Shown here piece after piece: positions 10,627 to 19,216 of a stretch of 64,000 bases of DNA. The notes under the pieces were generated by a model. It did no database searches. It was not told where the DNA came from and saw nothing but the letters and a program-made list of their open reading frames with translations. Made by a program: the position numbers and the translations under genes. The stretch spans positions 310,001 to 374,000 of the forward strand of contig NZ_JAHSTV010000003.1 in NCBI RefSeq assembly GCF_019145235.1, written 5' to 3'. This stretch comes from Pseudomonas farris. Lineage in GTDB: Bacteria; Pseudomonadota; Gammaproteobacteria; Pseudomonadales; Pseudomonadaceae. Position 1 is the first letter of the stretch. Each line of letters opens with the position of its first letter.

Positions 10627-11084
10627 CACTCGACTCCTTGGGGTTCATGAAGATATTGCGCGGCCTGGGGCGGGCGAAACACGTTCAGCCGGGCGGTGGC
10701 GTGGATGCCGGGGGCGGTGAGATGGCATTCGAACACACCCATGCCGTTGTCGTCTTCCAGCGAGCGTATCCCATGAATGGTCAACTCGGTGCCGGCGGGG
10801 AAGTGTTCCACGTTGCATTCGAATTTTCGGGTGCCGAGCAGGAAACCCAACTCCACCGCATTGCCTTTCTGGCGCGCATGGCAGCCGGCGTACGCGGCGA
10901 CGCTCTGGGCCATCAGCTCGATGCCGACCCAGGCCGGCAGGCTGCCGTCGGGGCGGTTGAACAGCCCGCCGGGTTTGACGGTGAGTCGGGTGTGAATCTG
11001 CTCGTCATCGAACGACAGGATCTGCTCGATGAGGATCATGTCGCCAGCATGCGGCAGCAGTTCGGCGAGCGGCCAGGCAATCAT
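10626..11084 (-). CDS. apeP: 3-hydroxyacyl-ACP dehydratase, ApeP-type
   Basis: A 152-residue hot-dog-fold protein (LLPHAGDMILIEQILSFDDE, then PAWVGIELMAQSVAAYAGCH and GFLLGTRKFEC) of the ApeP/FabZ-like group, expected to dehydrate the hydroxyacyl intermediate. Published work on APE systems, as I recall, describes ApeP working with a second dehydratase, ApeI. Here the ApeI-like domain is fused to the ligase at 22544-24226. The start overlaps the preceding stop as ATGA. Confidence 0.85.
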   Translation of the reverse strand: MIAWPLAELLPHAGDMILIEQILSFDDEQIHTRLTVKPGGLFNRPDGSLPAWVGIELMAQSVAAYAGCHARQKGNAVELGFLLGTRKFECNVEHFPAGTELTIHGIRSLEDDNGMGVFECHLTAPGIHATARLNVFRPPQAAQYLHEPQGVE

Positions 11085-12277
11085 GGGGCGTCTCCGATAA
11101 TCAGGCTGACGTTATTGCCACCGAAGGCAAAGGAATTGCTCATCAGGTAGCGAGGTGCAATGGACGTCAGGTGGTCGGTCGGGGTCACCCAATGCAGGGC
11201 CGGTAATTCGGGGTCGGCCTTGCCGTCCCAGACGTGAGGCGGCAAGGCATGTTCGCTGTTGTCCGCGCTCAGGCTCAACCAGCAGAACGCCGCCTCCAGG
11301 GCACCGGCAGCGCCGAGGGTATGGCCGGTCATCGGTTTGGTCGATGAGCAGGGCACGCCTTGCGGGAATAGCGTCGTCACGGCCAGGCTTTCCATGGCGT
11401 CGTTATGTTGCGTGGCGGTGCCGTGCAGGTTCAGATAACCGATCTGCTGCGGTTGCAGGCCCGCGCGGCTCAAGGCTTTGCGCATCGCTTGCAGAGCGCC
11501 ACGGCCGGTCGGTTCCGGCGCGGAAATATGGTGTGCATCGGAACTGGCGCCACTGCCGAGCAGGGCAATCGGTTGGCTATTGCCGGCGCATTTGCTCATC
11601 AGAAACAGCACCGCCGCTTCGCCGATATTGATGCCGTTGCGGTTGGCTGAAAACGGGTTGCAGCGCTGCTCGGACACCGCTTCCAGGGCCGAGAAACCGT
11701 TGAGGGTCAGCTTGCACAAGCTGTCGACACCGCCGCACAACACAGCGTCGCACACGCCCAGATCGAGCAGTCGTTGAGCACTCATCAGCGCACGGGCGCT
11801 GGAGGTGCAGGCGGTGGAAATCACATAGGCCGGGCCGCTCAATTGCAGCCAGTCGGCGAGAAACGTCGCCGGCGCGCCGAGTTCCTGTTGCTGATAGTCA
11901 TAATCGGCAGGGAACTGATGCTCTCGGATGTAATGGGCCAGACCGCTGCTGGCCTCGTGAATGCCCGAGGTGCTGGTGCCCAGAATGACGCCGATACGGT
12001 CGCGACCGTAGGTCTGGATCGCCTGCTCGATGTCTTCGCGGATCTGCAGCGCAGCCTCCAGCAGCAATTGATTGTTGCGACTGCTTTGATGCGCCAGCTC
12101 AGCCGGAATCGGCGCCAGCTCACCGCGCACCGCCGCGACCGGCAGCGAGCGTTCCACCACCCAGCCGGCCTCGCTGCGCATGCCCGAGCAATCGCCGGCA
12201 AACAGGTTGCGGGCGACTTCCTGCTTGTCGCGGCCCAAGGCGCAGATCACCCCGAGGGCGTTCAGATAAGCCGTCAT
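11081..12277 (-). CDS. apeO: Beta-ketoacyl-ACP synthase, ApeO-type
   Basis: A 398-residue condensing enzyme. The nucleophile is in VISTACTSSARAL, and the histidines are in LNLHGTATQHND and KPMTGHTLGAAGA, so it should be catalytically competent. In characterised APE systems the ApeO ketosynthase pairs with the chain-length-factor-like ApeC; the matching protein here is encoded by the first gene of the operon (26055-26780). The start overlaps the lipoprotein stop as ATGA, implying translational coupling. Confidence 0.85.
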   Translation of the reverse strand: MTAYLNALGVICALGRDKQEVARNLFAGDCSGMRSEAGWVVERSLPVAAVRGELAPIPAELAHQSSRNNQLLLEAALQIREDIEQAIQTYGRDRIGVILGTSTSGIHEASSGLAHYIREHQFPADYDYQQQELGAPATFLADWLQLSGPAYVISTACTSSARALMSAQRLLDLGVCDAVLCGGVDSLCKLTLNGFSALEAVSEQRCNPFSANRNGINIGEAAVLFLMSKCAGNSQPIALLGSGASSDAHHISAPEPTGRGALQAMRKALSRAGLQPQQIGYLNLHGTATQHNDAMESLAVTTLFPQGVPCSSTKPMTGHTLGAAGALEAAFCWLSLSADNSEHALPPHVWDGKADPELPALHWVTPTDHLTSIAPRYLMSNSFAFGGNNVSLIIGDAP

Positions 12278-12756
12278 GGCGTGTGCTCGCCTAACGGAGT
12301 AATGCGATAGTGCGGGCCTTGGGACACGTTCAATTCAAAGCTCAATGGTTGTGAGTAACGAATGTTCCAGCGCGGTGACAATGACCGTTGCCCGCCATCC
12401 TGCCGGGCGGCGGGATAGCTGCCATGCAACTCGCCCGCAGGGGTCAACGCAAACAACAAGGCGGCGAACAGCTCCCGGGCTTCCGGATTGGGCGGCAGCA
12501 GGCCGTCGGCCTGCCACTGGCCATCGATCAATTTCTGCCGTGCCACGGGAATCCCCAAAGGGTCCATCATCGACCAGCGAATGCCTGGACCTTCACGCTG
12601 GATCACCAGTAGCCAGTCCTGACGCTGTTCGGCCATCTGCCGTTCGATGTGCAGTTGCAGCGGCAACGCCAGGTTCGGGGTTCGCTCGGGCAGCGGTGCC
12701 TGGCTGGCGCAAGCGCTCAGCAACAGGAGGCAACCCAGAAGCAGGAAACGGATCAT
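12274..12756 (-). CDS. DUF3261 lipoprotein of the APE cluster
   Basis: A 160-residue predicted lipoprotein: MIRFLLLGCLLLLSACAS ends in a lipobox with the acceptor cysteine in LSAC. The rest (RPEL-like region DPLGIPVARQKLIDGQW, LPPNPEARELFAALLFAL) fits DUF3261, found in APE clusters. It probably helps insert or hold the lipid-linked pigment at the outer membrane together with the LolA-like protein and the MMPL exporter. ATG at 12756 forms TGATG with the methyltransferase stop and has GAAGGG about nine bases upstream. A GTG at 12765 is a less likely start. Confidence 0.78.
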   Translation of the reverse strand: MIRFLLLGCLLLLSACASQAPLPERTPNLALPLQLHIERQMAEQRQDWLLVIQREGPGIRWSMMDPLGIPVARQKLIDGQWQADGLLPPNPEARELFAALLFALTPAGELHGSYPAARQDGGQRSLSPRWNIRYSQPLSFELNVSQGPHYRITPLGEHTP

Positions 12757-13481
12757 CAGGCACACCCTTCAAGAGGCTTGCGCGCGACTACATTGACCAG
12801 AGTTTCTTCCCGTTGGCCAAAGGTTTTGGGCTGGCGCAGGCCGAAGCGTTCGAGCAGGCCGAAATCCTTGGCGCGACTCCACCACAAGTAAGGGTAAGAC
12901 ACGTTCTGCACGCCGAATTCAAAACCCTGCCGACGAATCATCTCCAGGTAGCCGGCGGCGCTCTTCTGCACGTGCATCGGGTGGCGGAACAGCCAACGAA
13001 TCACCCATGTATCAATGTAAGCCTCGGTGGACTCGGCGAACAGCAAATAGCCGCCCGGCTTGAGCACCCGATAGAACTCGGCCAGGGCCTGATCCTGCTC
13101 GACAAGGTGATGGAAGGTCTGGTGACAGAACAGCAGATCGACGCTGGCGTCCGGCACTTTGATGTTCGCGCAGTCACTGCCGATGAGTTCTACATCCATG
13201 CCCTGGCGAGCCGCTTCTTCGCCGCTCAGGTTCAGGCTGTGAGGGTCGGCATCCAGCCCGATCAGGCGCCGAGGCGCGAAGGTCTGGCGCAGGTACTGGA
13301 ACGATTTGCCCTGGCCGCAACCGGCATCCAGCAATACCGGGTTGTCGGGCAATGGCGCGCTGAACAGGTCGCGCAAATCATTGATCGCCACTCGCAATAC
13401 ATGGTGCTGCCAGGTGTGACTGCGCAGAAACCAGAAACCGAAACGGGTTTCTTCGACATAGTTGTCGCTCAAGTAACTCAT
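12756..13481 (-). CDS. SAM-dependent class I methyltransferase of the APE cluster
   Basis: A 241-residue methyltransferase with motif I LLDAGCGQGKSFQYL near residue 50, the acidic residue of motif II in IGLDADPHSL, and LFCHQTFHHL in the position of motif III/IV. It probably O- or C-methylates the aromatic head group of the polyene. The start at 13481 overlaps the FAD-enzyme stop as ATGA and has AGGA before it. Flanking genes all belong to the pigment pathway. The exact position methylated cannot be read from the sequence. Confidence 0.82.
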   Translation of the reverse strand: MSYLSDNYVEETRFGFWFLRSHTWQHHVLRVAINDLRDLFSAPLPDNPVLLDAGCGQGKSFQYLRQTFAPRRLIGLDADPHSLNLSGEEAARQGMDVELIGSDCANIKVPDASVDLLFCHQTFHHLVEQDQALAEFYRVLKPGGYLLFAESTEAYIDTWVIRWLFRHPMHVQKSAAGYLEMIRRQGFEFGVQNVSYPYLWWSRAKDFGLLERFGLRQPKTFGQREETLVNVVARKPLEGCA

Positions 13482-14725
13482 GTCGGATCCTGGGCGCACA
13501 GGTCCGAAATCATCCGCAGTCGACGTTTGGGTTCGCTGACAAACGGGTTGCGTTCATCCCAGGCGTAACCCGCGAGGATCGAGCTGATCATGCGGCGGAT
13601 TTCCGCTGCGCCGCCCTGATAGAAAATCACATCCTGAAAGGTCCCGGCGTACCAGCCTTCGACGTAGCAACGGAAGGTGTCGACGCCGCGCTTGAGCGGT
13701 TCGGCGAACTCGGTCTGCCAGTCGACGCTTTCACCTTGCAATTGGCGGTGCAGCACCCCGGCGGCCATGCTCGCCGAACGCATGGCGATGGTCACACCGG
13801 AAGAGAACACCGGGTCGAGAAATTCCGCCGCGTTGCCCAACAGAGCGAAACCTTTGCCGTGCAGGGTTTTGACGTTGGCAGAATAGCCGCCGATGGTCCG
13901 CGCGGGCGTATCCCACACGGCGTTGTTCAGCACACCGGCCAGGCTTGGGGTTTCAGCGATAAAGCCGCGCAGGCAATCGTCCAGATTCTCGGTGCGGCCT
14001 TCGAAGTGTTCGGCAGACGCCACTACGCCCACCGAGCAACGGCCGTTGCTGAATGGGATGGTCCAGAACCAGATATCACGCTGGGTCGGATGGGTGGTGA
14101 TGAGAATTTTCTCCCGGTCGAAAGCCGGGTTGTCGATACAGTCTTCGACGTGGGTGAACACGGCCTGGCGCACCGGGAAGTTCGACGGTGCTTCAAGATC
14201 GAGCAAGCGCGGCAGCACGCGACCGTAGCCGCTGGCGTCGAGCACGAAGTCTGCCTCGACGCGGTATTGACTGCCGTCTTCGCGAAGCACATCGAGCTGC
14301 GGTTTCGGCAGGCTGAAATCGGCGCTGACGATGGCTTCGCCATAACGGACATCGACACCCTGCAACTCAGCTTGATCGGCCAGCAGCTTGTCGAAGTCGG
14401 CGCGCGTGACCTGGAACGTGGTCGGCTTGCCGTTGGTGAAGGTGTCGCCGAAATCGAAGGTGCTGTACTGATCGCCCCAAGCGAACGCTGCACCGTTTTT
14501 GCGCTGGAAACCAGCAGCATTTACCGCCTCGAGCATGCCGGCTTCTTCGACGAAATCCAGGCAGTGGGACAGCAGGCTTTCACCGATGGAAAACCGTGGG
14601 AAATGCTGGCGCTCGATCATCAGCACATCATGACCTTTACGCTTGAGCAGCGCGGCGGCGATGGCGCCCGAGGGGCCGGCGCCGATTACCAGTACCTGAC
14701 GACGTTCCATTTCAACTGTTGGCAC
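13478..14725 (-). CDS. FAD-dependent oxidoreductase (tryptophan-halogenase/monooxygenase-like)
   Basis: A 415-residue flavoprotein. VLVIGAGPSGAIAAALLKRK at residues 11-30 is the dinucleotide-binding loop, FSIGESLL follows the pattern of flavin-dependent halogenases and related hydroxylases, and GFALLGNAAEFLDPVFSSG is the second FAD motif. No WxWxIP motif is seen, so halogenation is not supported; hydroxylation or desaturation of the head group is more likely. The start is GTG at 14725, with AAGGAG six bases upstream. The in-frame ATG at 14710 lacks a well-placed site. The gene overlaps the preceding one by 14 bases. Confidence 0.78.
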   Translation of the reverse strand: MPTVEMERRQVLVIGAGPSGAIAAALLKRKGHDVLMIERQHFPRFSIGESLLSHCLDFVEEAGMLEAVNAAGFQRKNGAAFAWGDQYSTFDFGDTFTNGKPTTFQVTRADFDKLLADQAELQGVDVRYGEAIVSADFSLPKPQLDVLREDGSQYRVEADFVLDASGYGRVLPRLLDLEAPSNFPVRQAVFTHVEDCIDNPAFDREKILITTHPTQRDIWFWTIPFSNGRCSVGVVASAEHFEGRTENLDDCLRGFIAETPSLAGVLNNAVWDTPARTIGGYSANVKTLHGKGFALLGNAAEFLDPVFSSGVTIAMRSASMAAGVLHRQLQGESVDWQTEFAEPLKRGVDTFRCYVEGWYAGTFQDVIFYQGGAAEIRRMISSILAGYAWDERNPFVSEPKRRLRMISDLCAQDPT

Positions 14726-15872
14726 GGGTGCTCCTTGCCGGGGCGGCGATGTTCAAAGGGATTCGGTGCATGCCGGCGAGTGCCGGCAGCAGGGTTGCGA
14801 TCAGGCCCATCAGCATCAGCGCGAAGTACAGCGCCGGGCTGATGAGCTGTTGTTGCAGCAGCAGGTTGAGAAAGACGATCTCGCTCAAGCCGCGAATATT
14901 CAGCAGCAGGCTTTCCCGCCAGCGGCTGGCACCTTCAAACGAGGCGCCAGCCCAGCCGAGGCCCAGCCAGTTGCCCAACAGTTTGCTGGCGATCGGCAAC
15001 AGCAGGAGCGCGGCCAGTTGCACGCCGCTGAGACTGTCGATGGCGCTGTGCACGTTGATCTGCACGATGCCGAACGTGAGGATCAGCGGGATGGCAATCC
15101 AGGTTTGCAAACGGCTCATCCACGCCGCCGACAATGGCAGCACCAATGGCACCTTGAGCGTGGCCATGCACAGCAGATAGCCGATGCCGAAAATCAGCGC
15201 ATTGAGTTTGAAGTGTTCGGCGACCACCAGCAGCGCGAAGAAGCAGCCGCTGTGCAGCAACGGTTGGCGCAACCCGAGCAGCCGCAGCAACAACGGCAGG
15301 CAGGCGCCGGCCAGCGGCAGCAAGAGGCTGCTCAGGTGCAGGCTGCCTTGGGCGAACGCGAACAGGGTCCAGCAGGTCAGGTCGATCAGGATCGCGGTCT
15401 GCACCAGGCGTCGGGTGGCAGCGGGCGGGTAGTTGATGTGTCGCAGGTACAGATACAACACGGGAATCGCGGTGATGGCGAACAGCAGACCGACCGCCAG
15501 CGAGCTGATCCACGGCTGCGGCGGCAACAACCAGACTGCCGTTACCAGCCCGCAGGCAAACGGAATGCAGAAACTCGGCAGGGCGATTTTCAGGCTCTGG
15601 CGTTCCAGCCGCAGGTCAATCACGTCGCTGAGGATGTGCCCCAACAGTAAGGCAAAGCTCAGACTGTAGAGGTTCTTCAGCCAGTCCGGCGAGATCAGGT
15701 CGGCGCCGCTCAAGTGCCAGCCCGGTTCGATCCAGAAGTACATCAGCAATGGCAGGCCGAAGGTCGCCAGCAGCAACTGGCTGACAATCGGAATCAGACC
15801 GAAATGACGACCGATACGGGTGGCCACGGCGAACAACACCAGGGCCATCAACCAGAACACAGCGACCATCAT
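14712..15872 (-). CDS. Polytopic membrane protein resembling cation:proton antiporters, within the APE operon
   Basis: A 386-residue protein with about 11-12 hydrophobic segments and the look of the monovalent cation:proton antiporter family (FGLIPIVSQLLLATFG near the N-terminus, SRWRESLLLNIRGLSEIVFLN near the C-terminus). It was trimmed from a longer open frame: ATG at 15872 overlaps the exporter stop as ATGA, and the extra upstream residues are only the exporter read out of frame. I do not recall it from the core APE gene set. It may energise export or be a scaffold; no transported ion can be named. Confidence 0.65.
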   Translation of the reverse strand: MMVAVFWLMALVLFAVATRIGRHFGLIPIVSQLLLATFGLPLLMYFWIEPGWHLSGADLISPDWLKNLYSLSFALLLGHILSDVIDLRLERQSLKIALPSFCIPFACGLVTAVWLLPPQPWISSLAVGLLFAITAIPVLYLYLRHINYPPAATRRLVQTAILIDLTCWTLFAFAQGSLHLSSLLLPLAGACLPLLLRLLGLRQPLLHSGCFFALLVVAEHFKLNALIFGIGYLLCMATLKVPLVLPLSAAWMSRLQTWIAIPLILTFGIVQINVHSAIDSLSGVQLAALLLLPIASKLLGNWLGLGWAGASFEGASRWRESLLLNIRGLSEIVFLNLLLQQQLISPALYFALMLMGLIATLLPALAGMHRIPLNIAAPARSTRANS

Positions 15873-18208
15873 GCTGCCGGCTCCGTGATTGGGGCGGCGT
15901 GGACTTGGCGTCCGGCCCACGGCGCCAGAATGAAACTGAACGCCAGGCCGAGGCTCACCGACAGGCCGAAGTTGCTCACCGCCGGCGTGCTGGACACCGC
16001 CAGCAGGCCGAACGACAGCCAGGTGGTCACCGCTGCCAGCAAAGTGCCCAGCAGGCTCGCCGCAGCACCACCGATCTGTTCGCGCATGAGGATCGCATAA
16101 TCGACGCTGATCGCCGTCACCAGCAAGAGGCCGAACAGGCTGAACAATGTCAGCGGCTGACCGAGCCAACCCAGGCTTGCCAGACTGCACAGGGCCGCCA
16201 GCAATGGCAGGGAGACGATGCGTAACGCGCCACCGAGACCGAATGGCAGGATCAGCACCAGCACGATCAACACGCAGGAGGCGAGTTTCAGTTCAGCGGC
16301 GCTGATTTGAGTGGCGGCGAAAACCTGGTTCAGTTCGCCGAGGCGATCCACCAGTTCCACACCCGGCAAGTCCAGCGCCTGGACCCGCAGCAGCGTGGGA
16401 TTGTTCAAGCCTTGCAGGCTGACCATCGCCGCCACGCCGTCATCGGTCGGTCCCAGCCACAGGGTGCGGTAGGGCTCGGCCAATGGGCCGGCCAGCGCTG
16501 CGTCGATGTCTTCGGTGGGCAGCGCCTGCAACGTTGCCAACTCGGCTTGCAACGCGGCGGCCGGCACGCCGAGTTCGAGCAACGGTTGCCAGAACTGCGG
16601 CAGTTTGCTCAGTGCTTCACGCACTTTGCGCTGTTCGCTCGGCTGGCTGACCAGTTGATTGAGCGACAGATAGCCCTGAAGTTTCTCCAGATTGACCAAT
16701 TGATCCAGACGCTCGCTCAGTGCCGTCAGGCGTTCGAGCAACTCCTGCTGATTGGTCGCGCACACCAGGAAGAACTGGCTGGTAGGCTGATAGCCGGTGA
16801 TGCGCGCGATGGTCTGGGCTTCGTCAGTCAGTTGCTGCGGCGTGCCGACCCATTGGCGAATGTCGTTTTTGCTCTGCAACTGCAACAGACCGCCGACACA
16901 GAAGGCGATCAGCAGTGCCAGCAGTACCGGCGTGCGCAAGTATTTCAGCAGCGATTCACGCAGCTCCAGCAACTTCTCGGCGATGCGCATCGGCCATTGT
17001 GCCGGACGCAGATCCACGCCCTTGAGCAGCGCTGGCAGCAGGCACACTGCCGACAGATAGGCGCCCACCAGACCGGCGGCGGAGAACACGGCAATTTGGG
17101 TCAGGGCCGGGAACGGCGTCCAGGCCAGGGCCAGGTAGCCGATGCAACTGGTGATCAGGCTCAGCGTCAGCCCCGGCAGGGTCAGGCGCAACGCCGGCCA
17201 GCTGTGCCAGGGTTTCAGGCTCCAGCTTTTGGACAGGTAATGCAGCGGGTAATCCACCGCCACGCCGATCAGGCTGGAGCCCAACACCAGCGTCATCACA
17301 TGCATGTGACCGAACAGCGCCACGCAGGCAACCGCGCCGAACAGCATGCCCACCAGCACCGGGACGAATGCCAACAACACCCGCCAGCGCCGGAAGGCCA
17401 GCAACAGCAACAACAAAATCCCGACCGTGGCGCCGCCGCCGACCCAGGTCATCTCGCGTGCGGCTTGCCGTTGACCGCTGGCGGCATACAACAGGCCACT
17501 GGCGGCGAGTAGTTGCACATCCGACCGGGCGGCTTCTTCGCGACTGTGCTGGAGCAGGTCAGCCACTTGCAGCGGCAGGTTCATGTCGAATGCGTTGCCG
17601 ACGGTTCGCGCCCGCAGCATCACCCAACTCTTGCCGTCAGCATCGGCAACCAGCGCACCGCTGCCGATGTCCAGTTGCACAGAGCCGTGCTGTGGCTGGC
17701 TGTTCTGGATGCGCCCGGTCAGGCCGAGCCAGTCGTCCTGGCTCGGCACCAGGCTGAAGCCGGTGAACGGGTCGAACAGGGCTTGTACCCGTTGCTGAAT
17801 AAAGGCGTCGGGGTGCTCGATGAGTTGCTGCCGGTCGGCCGCGGACAGCATCGCCAGGCGGCCTTGCAGCAATTGCGTGCGTAGCGCCGGCAAGTCGGCC
17901 TGCAGGTTCCACTGGACCTTTTCGAACACGCCGCTGGCCTGCCATTGCTCGCCCAGCTTTTGCGCCATGGCGATGGCTTGCTGGCGGTCTTTATGGCCGA
18001 CCAGCACCAGCATTTCCCGATTCAATGGTTCTTGCATGCGTTGTTCGGCGCGCAGTTCCAGGGCGTCCGGCGCGGTGCCTGGCACCAATTCCATCAGGTT
18101 GGCCGACAGTGGTGTGTCGCCGCGCCATTGCCAGCCGGCGAGCGCGAGCACCGCCAGCAGCAGGATCAGAAACAGCCGCGGCAGCATCCGTTCACTCGGC
18201 AAAGTCAT
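15869..18208 (-). CDS. MMPL/RND-superfamily exporter of the APE cluster, ApeM-like
   Basis: A 779-residue inner-membrane exporter with two copies of the RND half-unit: an N-terminal helix, a periplasmic domain, then a block of helices (VGILLLLLLAFRRWRVLLAF), repeated after about residue 400. AVDYPLHYLSKSW and ISVDYAILMREQIGG occupy the place of the proton-relay helix. Such exporters sit with LolA-like carriers in APE and xanthomonadin loci and are thought to hand lipidated pigment to the periplasm. Start at 18208 is preferred to 18220 because GGAG lies five bases upstream. It overlaps the lolA-like gene by 17 bases. Confidence 0.85.
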   Translation of the reverse strand: MTLPSERMLPRLFLILLLAVLALAGWQWRGDTPLSANLMELVPGTAPDALELRAEQRMQEPLNREMLVLVGHKDRQQAIAMAQKLGEQWQASGVFEKVQWNLQADLPALRTQLLQGRLAMLSAADRQQLIEHPDAFIQQRVQALFDPFTGFSLVPSQDDWLGLTGRIQNSQPQHGSVQLDIGSGALVADADGKSWVMLRARTVGNAFDMNLPLQVADLLQHSREEAARSDVQLLAASGLLYAASGQRQAAREMTWVGGGATVGILLLLLLAFRRWRVLLAFVPVLVGMLFGAVACVALFGHMHVMTLVLGSSLIGVAVDYPLHYLSKSWSLKPWHSWPALRLTLPGLTLSLITSCIGYLALAWTPFPALTQIAVFSAAGLVGAYLSAVCLLPALLKGVDLRPAQWPMRIAEKLLELRESLLKYLRTPVLLALLIAFCVGGLLQLQSKNDIRQWVGTPQQLTDEAQTIARITGYQPTSQFFLVCATNQQELLERLTALSERLDQLVNLEKLQGYLSLNQLVSQPSEQRKVREALSKLPQFWQPLLELGVPAAALQAELATLQALPTEDIDAALAGPLAEPYRTLWLGPTDDGVAAMVSLQGLNNPTLLRVQALDLPGVELVDRLGELNQVFAATQISAAELKLASCVLIVLVLILPFGLGGALRIVSLPLLAALCSLASLGWLGQPLTLFSLFGLLLVTAISVDYAILMREQIGGAAASLLGTLLAAVTTWLSFGLLAVSSTPAVSNFGLSVSLGLAFSFILAPWAGRQVHAAPITEPAA

Positions 18209-18794
18209 GTTGCTCCGCATCGCTCAAAGGTTGTGCGCTGGTGCTGTCCTGCATGCGCAACAGGGTTCGGTCACCCTGGGTTTCGAGCAGCTCGATGCTG
18301 TGCACCAGTTCGCCACCGTCAATGTTGATCTGATTGAACACCTGCTTGAGCAGCATCGAACGCGGGGTCAGGGTCAGCTTCCAGTTTTGTGCGTCGCCGC
18401 TCAGCGAAAGCTCGAAATCCCGTTGCAGGCCACTGCTGTCGCCTTGCAGCACCGCGAGGAACAAGCGGTTCTGCTCGGCGCCGGCGCTCTTGTTCGGCAG
18501 CATTTGCCAACCGTTGGCATCACGCCGGGCAATGCCCTTGTCGCTGATGCGGTAGTCCTGTTGCAGCGGGGTTTTCAGCAGCCAGAGCAGACCATGGTTT
18601 TTTGCCAGAACGAAGGAGCCCTTGCTGGTCAGCGGCTGGGGCAGGGCGCGCAGGTGTTTTTCCTGGATGAAGCTGCCGTGGATCACATCGGGTTTGGCCA
18701 GTTGATCGCTGAGCTGTTGCAGATCGAAGGCTTGCGCCAATGATGAAAGCCCGAGCAACGCGAAGGCGCCGAGGCATTTGAGCAGCGAATTCAT
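18192..18794 (-). CDS. LolA-like periplasmic carrier of the APE cluster, ApeL-like
   Basis: A 200-residue protein with a Sec signal peptide (cleavage likely after LAQA) and a LolA-type body: GSFIQEKHLRALPQPLTSKG and FVLAKNHGLLWLLKTP match the lipoprotein-carrier fold. It presumably ferries the lipid-linked polyene through the periplasm between the MMPL exporter and the DUF3261 lipoprotein. The start overlaps the thioesterase stop as ATGA. A normal LolA for lipoproteins would be expected elsewhere in the genome. Confidence 0.82.
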   Translation of the reverse strand: MNSLLKCLGAFALLGLSSLAQAFDLQQLSDQLAKPDVIHGSFIQEKHLRALPQPLTSKGSFVLAKNHGLLWLLKTPLQQDYRISDKGIARRDANGWQMLPNKSAGAEQNRLFLAVLQGDSSGLQRDFELSLSGDAQNWKLTLTPRSMLLKQVFNQINIDGGELVHSIELLETQGDRTLLRMQDSTSAQPLSDAEQHDFAE

Positions 18795-19216
18795 GGCAGC
18801 ATCCTTTCAACCGCGTCGGTGAACACCTTCGGTGAGGCCAGCTGCATTTCGCGGCTGCTCATGTCGACGGCGACCTGCACGGAACAGGCGCGGGTCAGGC
18901 GCTCGCCGGTGGCCAGATCGCTGATCAGATAGGTGATCTTCAGGCGGTTTTCCCACTCCACCAGGCTGGCGCGCACATTCAGCATCTGGCCGAACACGGC
19001 ACCGCGCACATAGCGCAGCTGCAAGTCGATCACCGGCCACGCGTAACCCGACGCCACCATGGCGTCGTAGTTGTGGCCGATCTTGTCCAGCAGCGCACAG
19101 CGGGCGACTTCCAGGTATTTGACGTAATGGCCGTGCCAGACCACGTTCATGGTGTCGACGTCAAAGAACGGTACGAGGATTTCCGTGTCGGTGTGAAGCA
19201 CTCCCTTGCTACGCAT
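18791..19216 (-). CDS. Acyl thioesterase (YbgC/FadM-like hot-dog), ApeK-like
   Basis: A 141-residue hot-dog thioesterase. PFFDVDTMNVVWHGHYVKYL is the 4-hydroxybenzoyl-CoA-thioesterase-type motif with its catalytic aspartate in the DVD segment. It would release finished or stalled chains from the carrier protein. ATG at 19216 has GGAGG five bases before it and overlaps the ammonia-lyase stop by eight bases. An upstream start at 19279 is rejected because it would add an out-of-family cysteine-rich peptide. Confidence 0.82.
   Translation of the reverse strand: MRSKGVLHTDTEILVPFFDVDTMNVVWHGHYVKYLEVARCALLDKIGHNYDAMVASGYAWPVIDLQLRYVRGAVFGQMLNVRASLVEWENRLKITYLISDLATGERLTRACSVQVAVDMSSREMQLASPKVFTDAVERMLP

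Noticed and set aside
13478..14725. Flavin-dependent halogenase
   Set aside because: The GxGxxG and GESLL patterns are shared with halogenases, but the WxWxIP motif that marks them is not present.
14712..16190. Longer version of the antiporter-like gene starting at 16190
   Set aside because: Its first 106 codons are the exporter gene read in another frame; the ATG at 15872 overlaps the exporter stop as ATGA.
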